This document shows, piece by piece, positions 60,546-64,000 of a DNA stretch of 64,000 nucleotides. The notes beneath the pieces are model-generated. The model did not search any database and was not told the DNA's origin. It was given only the letters and a program-made list of their open reading frames with translations. Source of the stretch: Bryoerythrophyllum caledonicum. Lineage: Eukaryota > Streptophyta > Bryopsida > Pottiales > Pottiaceae. The stretch covers positions 11,300,291 through 11,364,290 of the forward strand of contig OZ020515.1 of the NCBI GenBank assembly GCA_963971425.1. The letters are read 5' to 3'. The position numbers and the translations under genes were made by a program. Numbering within the stretch: the first letter of the stretch is position 1; the number at the start of each line of letters is the position of its first letter.

Positions 60546-61330
60546 TGTGTGTATGAGGCGTTGGTCTGTGTCGATGCTGCGTGGGTTTACTCCTGTTGTG
60601 TGTCTTGTAGGTCTGTGCTAGTTGCTAGTCTACTCCGGTTTAAGTCTGGGTCCTATTGAGGCTATGTGATCTGGGTTGTGAGTCTGCTTGGTTATGGGTC
60701 TGTGCCTGTTGCTGCTGTCTGGGTCTGCAAGTTGCGAAGTCGAAATGAGGTTCTATCTAAGTCTAGTTGATTGTTTTTGCAGGTTGGTGGATTTCGCTGC
60801 GCTCGGAGTAGCTGCTCTTTTCTTGGCCGTTGGTTGGAAGGTGCTGATTCGGTTCTGAGGTGTCAACTTGTGCTCTTGCAGCGTCTTCTATGGTCCTGCA
60901 AGATTCTAGGAAAAAATGTGCAGTGCTTCCGCGCTCTATTGTGGATGCAGAGATCTCTATGTGTGTGCACAGGATTATTGTGATCTAGGGTTAGGTTATA
61001 TGTATTAGGTTAGTCTATTGCTGTAACTACTGGTGATCTATGTTATGTGTGAGGTTGATTCAAGAAGATAATTGTAAGACATACGGTGTTGACTAATGGT
61101 GTGTGAGCTACATATCTAATGTCTTAATCAAAAACTTGTGATGTTTTGGAGAACTTACAGCGGTGTTGGCGTGTCTTGTTGCTGCAATATGGGCTTGTGC
61201 GTTTGCTGTTGCTGCTCTCTAGGGCTGGGGGTGCGATTGCTTGGTCTCCGTGTGCCAATGTTGGGCAATGTGCTTCTGTTGGCTTTGGTTGGTCTTGTCT
61301 TCCTTGATATACTTGTAAGATAAATCCCTG

Positions 61331-64000
61331 GGTTGGGGAGGTGTGTCGACTTAACAGAGAAGGCTTACAGATCTACTATCCAGCATTCAGATCTGAGGCA
61401 GAACTTGTGGCACGAGGTTAAGTCAGATCTATGCGCCAACACTTGCTCCCAGGCTTCTCAGTAAATGCACATCATAGATCTAATCACTCATACATTCACT
61501 CAAACTCCAGATCTGCTGCTTGTGAGCTCTTTCCAACACAGTCTGCTTCCCGAGCCTCTCTTCTCAGATCTAAGATGTGCGGCGAGCTCTCACCAAAAAC
61601 AGCCACCTCTTGGTGCCCACAGTCTTTGTTTCTAAAACTAAGTCTCACCTCCCCTCACCAGGAATTTCGGAACTCACTCTCTACCCATCTCCAGCCCCCT
61701 CATGTTTACTTCCAATCTACTCTACCAATAAGTGGGATTGCATTATAGAATGCAGAGTATGTACATAGCAAAGTTGGGATTGTTTGGGCGGGTAGATATG
61801 ATGCAAAAATCTGAAAAATTTATACTGGTTGTGGTGTTCGACTTTGAGGGTATCCAAGAACTTTCAAGATTTACGAAGGAGTTCTCCGGCTTACAGAGGT
61901 GAATGTATGGCAAGTCTGTATGGACCAATCTGGTCAATGAGTCCACTGAGGGATTAACCATGACCTATGATCATAGATTCAATATTTACATTCATGCTTA
62001 ACTCATTTCACTTCCAATAAGTCAAAAATTTATTGTTATGTTTTTATAGATGAAAGTGCGTGTCTATTGCTCATCATAAAAATACTCTAAATTTCCATGA
62101 AAATTTAAAATTTGTCATAATATTTTGAAGCATTTGATTAAAAAATCATATAAAATACAAAATATGTCTTAAAATATTCCATGTTCTCAGTTTAGATTCA
62201 AATTAAAATGAAGACATAGTGGTGGGAAAAAGTTATTGGTTCAATGAATTTAATAAAAATTCTACTCCATGGTAATAGATTCTAATTTTTAATTGCAATA
62301 AATTATTCATGTTCAAAAAGTTCTTTGAATTTTTAAAATAAGGTGAATTACTTTAAACGATCATTACCTTGTTGTTTAGCTTCAAATGCAAAAAGAAATA
62401 GTTTAAATCAGCTATCTTGTAGGTCAAAATGAGTAAGCAATGCCATTGAAGCACTACAAAGTAAAATCTTGATGATATAAGAATAATTAAGGGATTATAC
62501 ATATAAAAAGACAGTGTTAGCTCTAGCCAAATACATAAGTCGCACATTGCTCAAAATATGAAACCATTATGAATGTAGTATCATCTTTGAAATAAGAGAG
62601 TTATAAGTAAGTTGGGCTTCAATGTCATTATTAATTATAATAATTATACAATTTTGTAAATTTAAGGTCCAAAATTTCCTACCAATTTTTAAAAATGAGA
62701 AGTTCCGTGACTTTTGTGAAAAACATTCTATATAAACCTAGGAATTCACCATCTACTTTTGACATGCAAAATTCCAATTAGATTTTTGAACTCACAAAAA
62801 AAAAACATGGGCTCCAATCCAACTTCTCCTTGGTATAAATCCAAAACCTAGGAACCAAGTCAATTCGTGAATGGGAATTCTCCATTTTCTTGGCTCCCAT
62901 CCACCCGTTTTCTTTCAAAACAAGCCCTTAGGTCATGGACTCTTGTGGCCGTATTTCCAGGCACCCCTCACACACTGTATGAATGCGAACTTGACAGGGA
63001 ATAGGAGAATATTAAGTTTTCAAATTGGAATCTAATGATCAGTCAAAGACATGATGTCACCCACATGTGCAATGGTGTGTGTGTGTTTCATCTCTACATT
63101 GTAGCCATGTTCGCTGCATTTGAGCTTTATGGACATGGCACTTGGTCCTACATACAAAGAAAGATCAGCATGAATGATGGAGGAGGTATCTCTGTGGAAT
63201 TTGTGAAGGCCACAAAAATAAGTTGTTTACTTAATGTTTATCCCTGAGAATGTAGCACGATCTCCTCCTCACATCCTTTCAATCGCTCTCAACCCGTTAC
63301 CAGGTACTTTCATAACCAAGTAAGCCAAAAATGTGATGGTATGGAATCTTTTGGAAGCTCGTCACTGGATTCCAGGCTTCACAACCCCACAAGCTATTGA
63401 ACTGATATGTGTCTTGTCACTTATGCACTGGAAAAAGGAATAATTGAATCTGTAAGTTAGTAGTACTCTGGCATGATAATCTCAAATTTGGTTACAAATT
63501 ACCAATTACCAAATTTGTGTTCACATACAACAATAACTTTTGTGAAATCAAAGGGAAACTTTTGTGTAGTGATCAACATACTAACAGGCTGATGGGTTGG
63601 TTCACGGTCATCCACACAATGATGCAATTCCAAATTCCATGATAGCTATCGATTCAGTTCGATCGTAATTTTAAGACTTTACACCTACCAAACTCCCGAA
63701 TCCATTTTAGGTGGGATGAATTTCCATTCAACCGTTAATCATTTGCAAGAAAAGTCAAAATTGCATTGCAACGTACACTTTGGTACATGGTTGGGTAAAG
63801 TTGAAAATGGATAGGTTCACGCACTAACGGTAGCGCCATGAAACCATATGTTATGTAAGCTCTAGTTTTCTGTGTGGACGATACACACACAGCATACTGT
63901 ACAATACCCACCAATAAGTATACGTTCATTTTGCATATGTACGTTTCCACTCTACACTGCTCCCAACTTTGACACCCTTTTAAAGGCTGAAAAGTTGTCA
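61331..64000. other. Intergenic, no gene supported
   Basis: First 400 bp are C/T-rich (agatct repeated at several places), then strongly AT-rich DNA to the window end. Frames such as 61431-61748 and 63035-63247 have no recognisable domain. Confidence 0.5.

Larger units (their letters stand above)
49560..61330 (-). mobile_element. Very large LINE (non-LTR retrotransposon)
   Basis: On the minus strand: repeat-rich 5' region (about 61330-59705), ORF1 (59704-58061), a low-complexity linker, a 2A-like motif (56801-56775), AP endonuclease, reverse transcriptase, a long spacer, RNase H and a Cys/His tail (to 49755), then a short 3' UTR. No LTRs. Most of ORF2 and the linker is G-poor on the coding strand. 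3' and 5' limits are estimates: the 5' one from where strand composition changes, the 3' one from the end of the structured UTR. No target duplication was found. Multiple stops and frameshifts make this copy inactive, but all domains remain recognisable. Confidence 0.85.
59705..61330 (-). promoter_or_regulatory. LINE 5' UTR / promoter region (inferred)
   Basis: Non-coding, G/T-rich on the plus strand, full of short tandem units: the 20-bp array, actcgctgcgggcttc-type words at 60025-60130, and a 93-bp unit starting ggtcttcaac at 60351 and 60444. Repeated 5' units are common in LINE internal promoters. No promoter motif was identified; the 5' end is set only by a composition change. Confidence 0.4.

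Overview
The window looks like nuclear DNA of a land plant, most probably a moss. The evidence is split genes with GT-AG introns, a plant-type secreted subtilase, a eukaryotic SRP54, a fused HPPK-DHPS folate gene, a degraded plant PPR gene, and a HET-domain gene (a fungal family that I recall being reported in mosses). Intergenic DNA is AT-rich and crowded with transposon remnants. One 200-bp run of N (38011-38210) marks an assembly gap.

Layout. 1-5.9 kb: a Harbinger-like MITE, a Copia 5' end with a broken gag, and a complete but dead 1596-bp Tc1/mariner element. 5.9-8.2 kb: an intact subtilase on the minus strand, with a partial pseudogene copy at 9 kb. 10.1-12.5 kb: a PPR pseudogene split by a 1055-bp hAT-like insertion whose 8-bp target duplication is preserved. 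12.6-13.2 kb: a 2OG-dioxygenase pseudogene. 14 kb: a CACTA-type foldback MITE. 15-16.2 kb: a small membrane-protein gene whose 5' exon lies in a 115-bp tandem repeat. 17.2-19.8 kb: SRP54 in five exons. 20-26.5 kb: mostly MITEs. 26.8-28.4 kb: a four-exon gene of unknown function. 30.6-32.2 kb: a HET-domain (pseudo)gene. 32.6-38 kb: a degenerate minisatellite, a MITE, a gypsy remnant and a small uncertain gene. 38.2-43 kb: AT-rich DNA with no gene seen. 43.3-44.3 kb: a SINE-like insertion and a broken ORF. 44.7-49.0 kb: HPPK-DHPS in five exons on the minus strand. 49.5 to about 61.3 kb: one very large LINE on the minus strand. 61.3-64 kb: AT-rich, no gene seen.

The most notable signal is in the LINE. 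Directly before the endonuclease ORF there is a textbook 2A-like ribosome-skipping motif (GDIETNPGP). ORF1 stops in an ATGA overlap with an upstream ORF that is in the same frame as the 2A and the endonuclease. ORF2 is exceptionally long, about 2,340 codons from the endonuclease start to the RNase H stop, and has a strongly G-poor coding strand that ORF1 does not share.

The host genes (subtilase, the 157-aa membrane protein, SRP54, the four-exon unknown, HPPK-DHPS) are unrelated housekeeping or secretory genes with no sign of working together. The transposons account for most of the rest.
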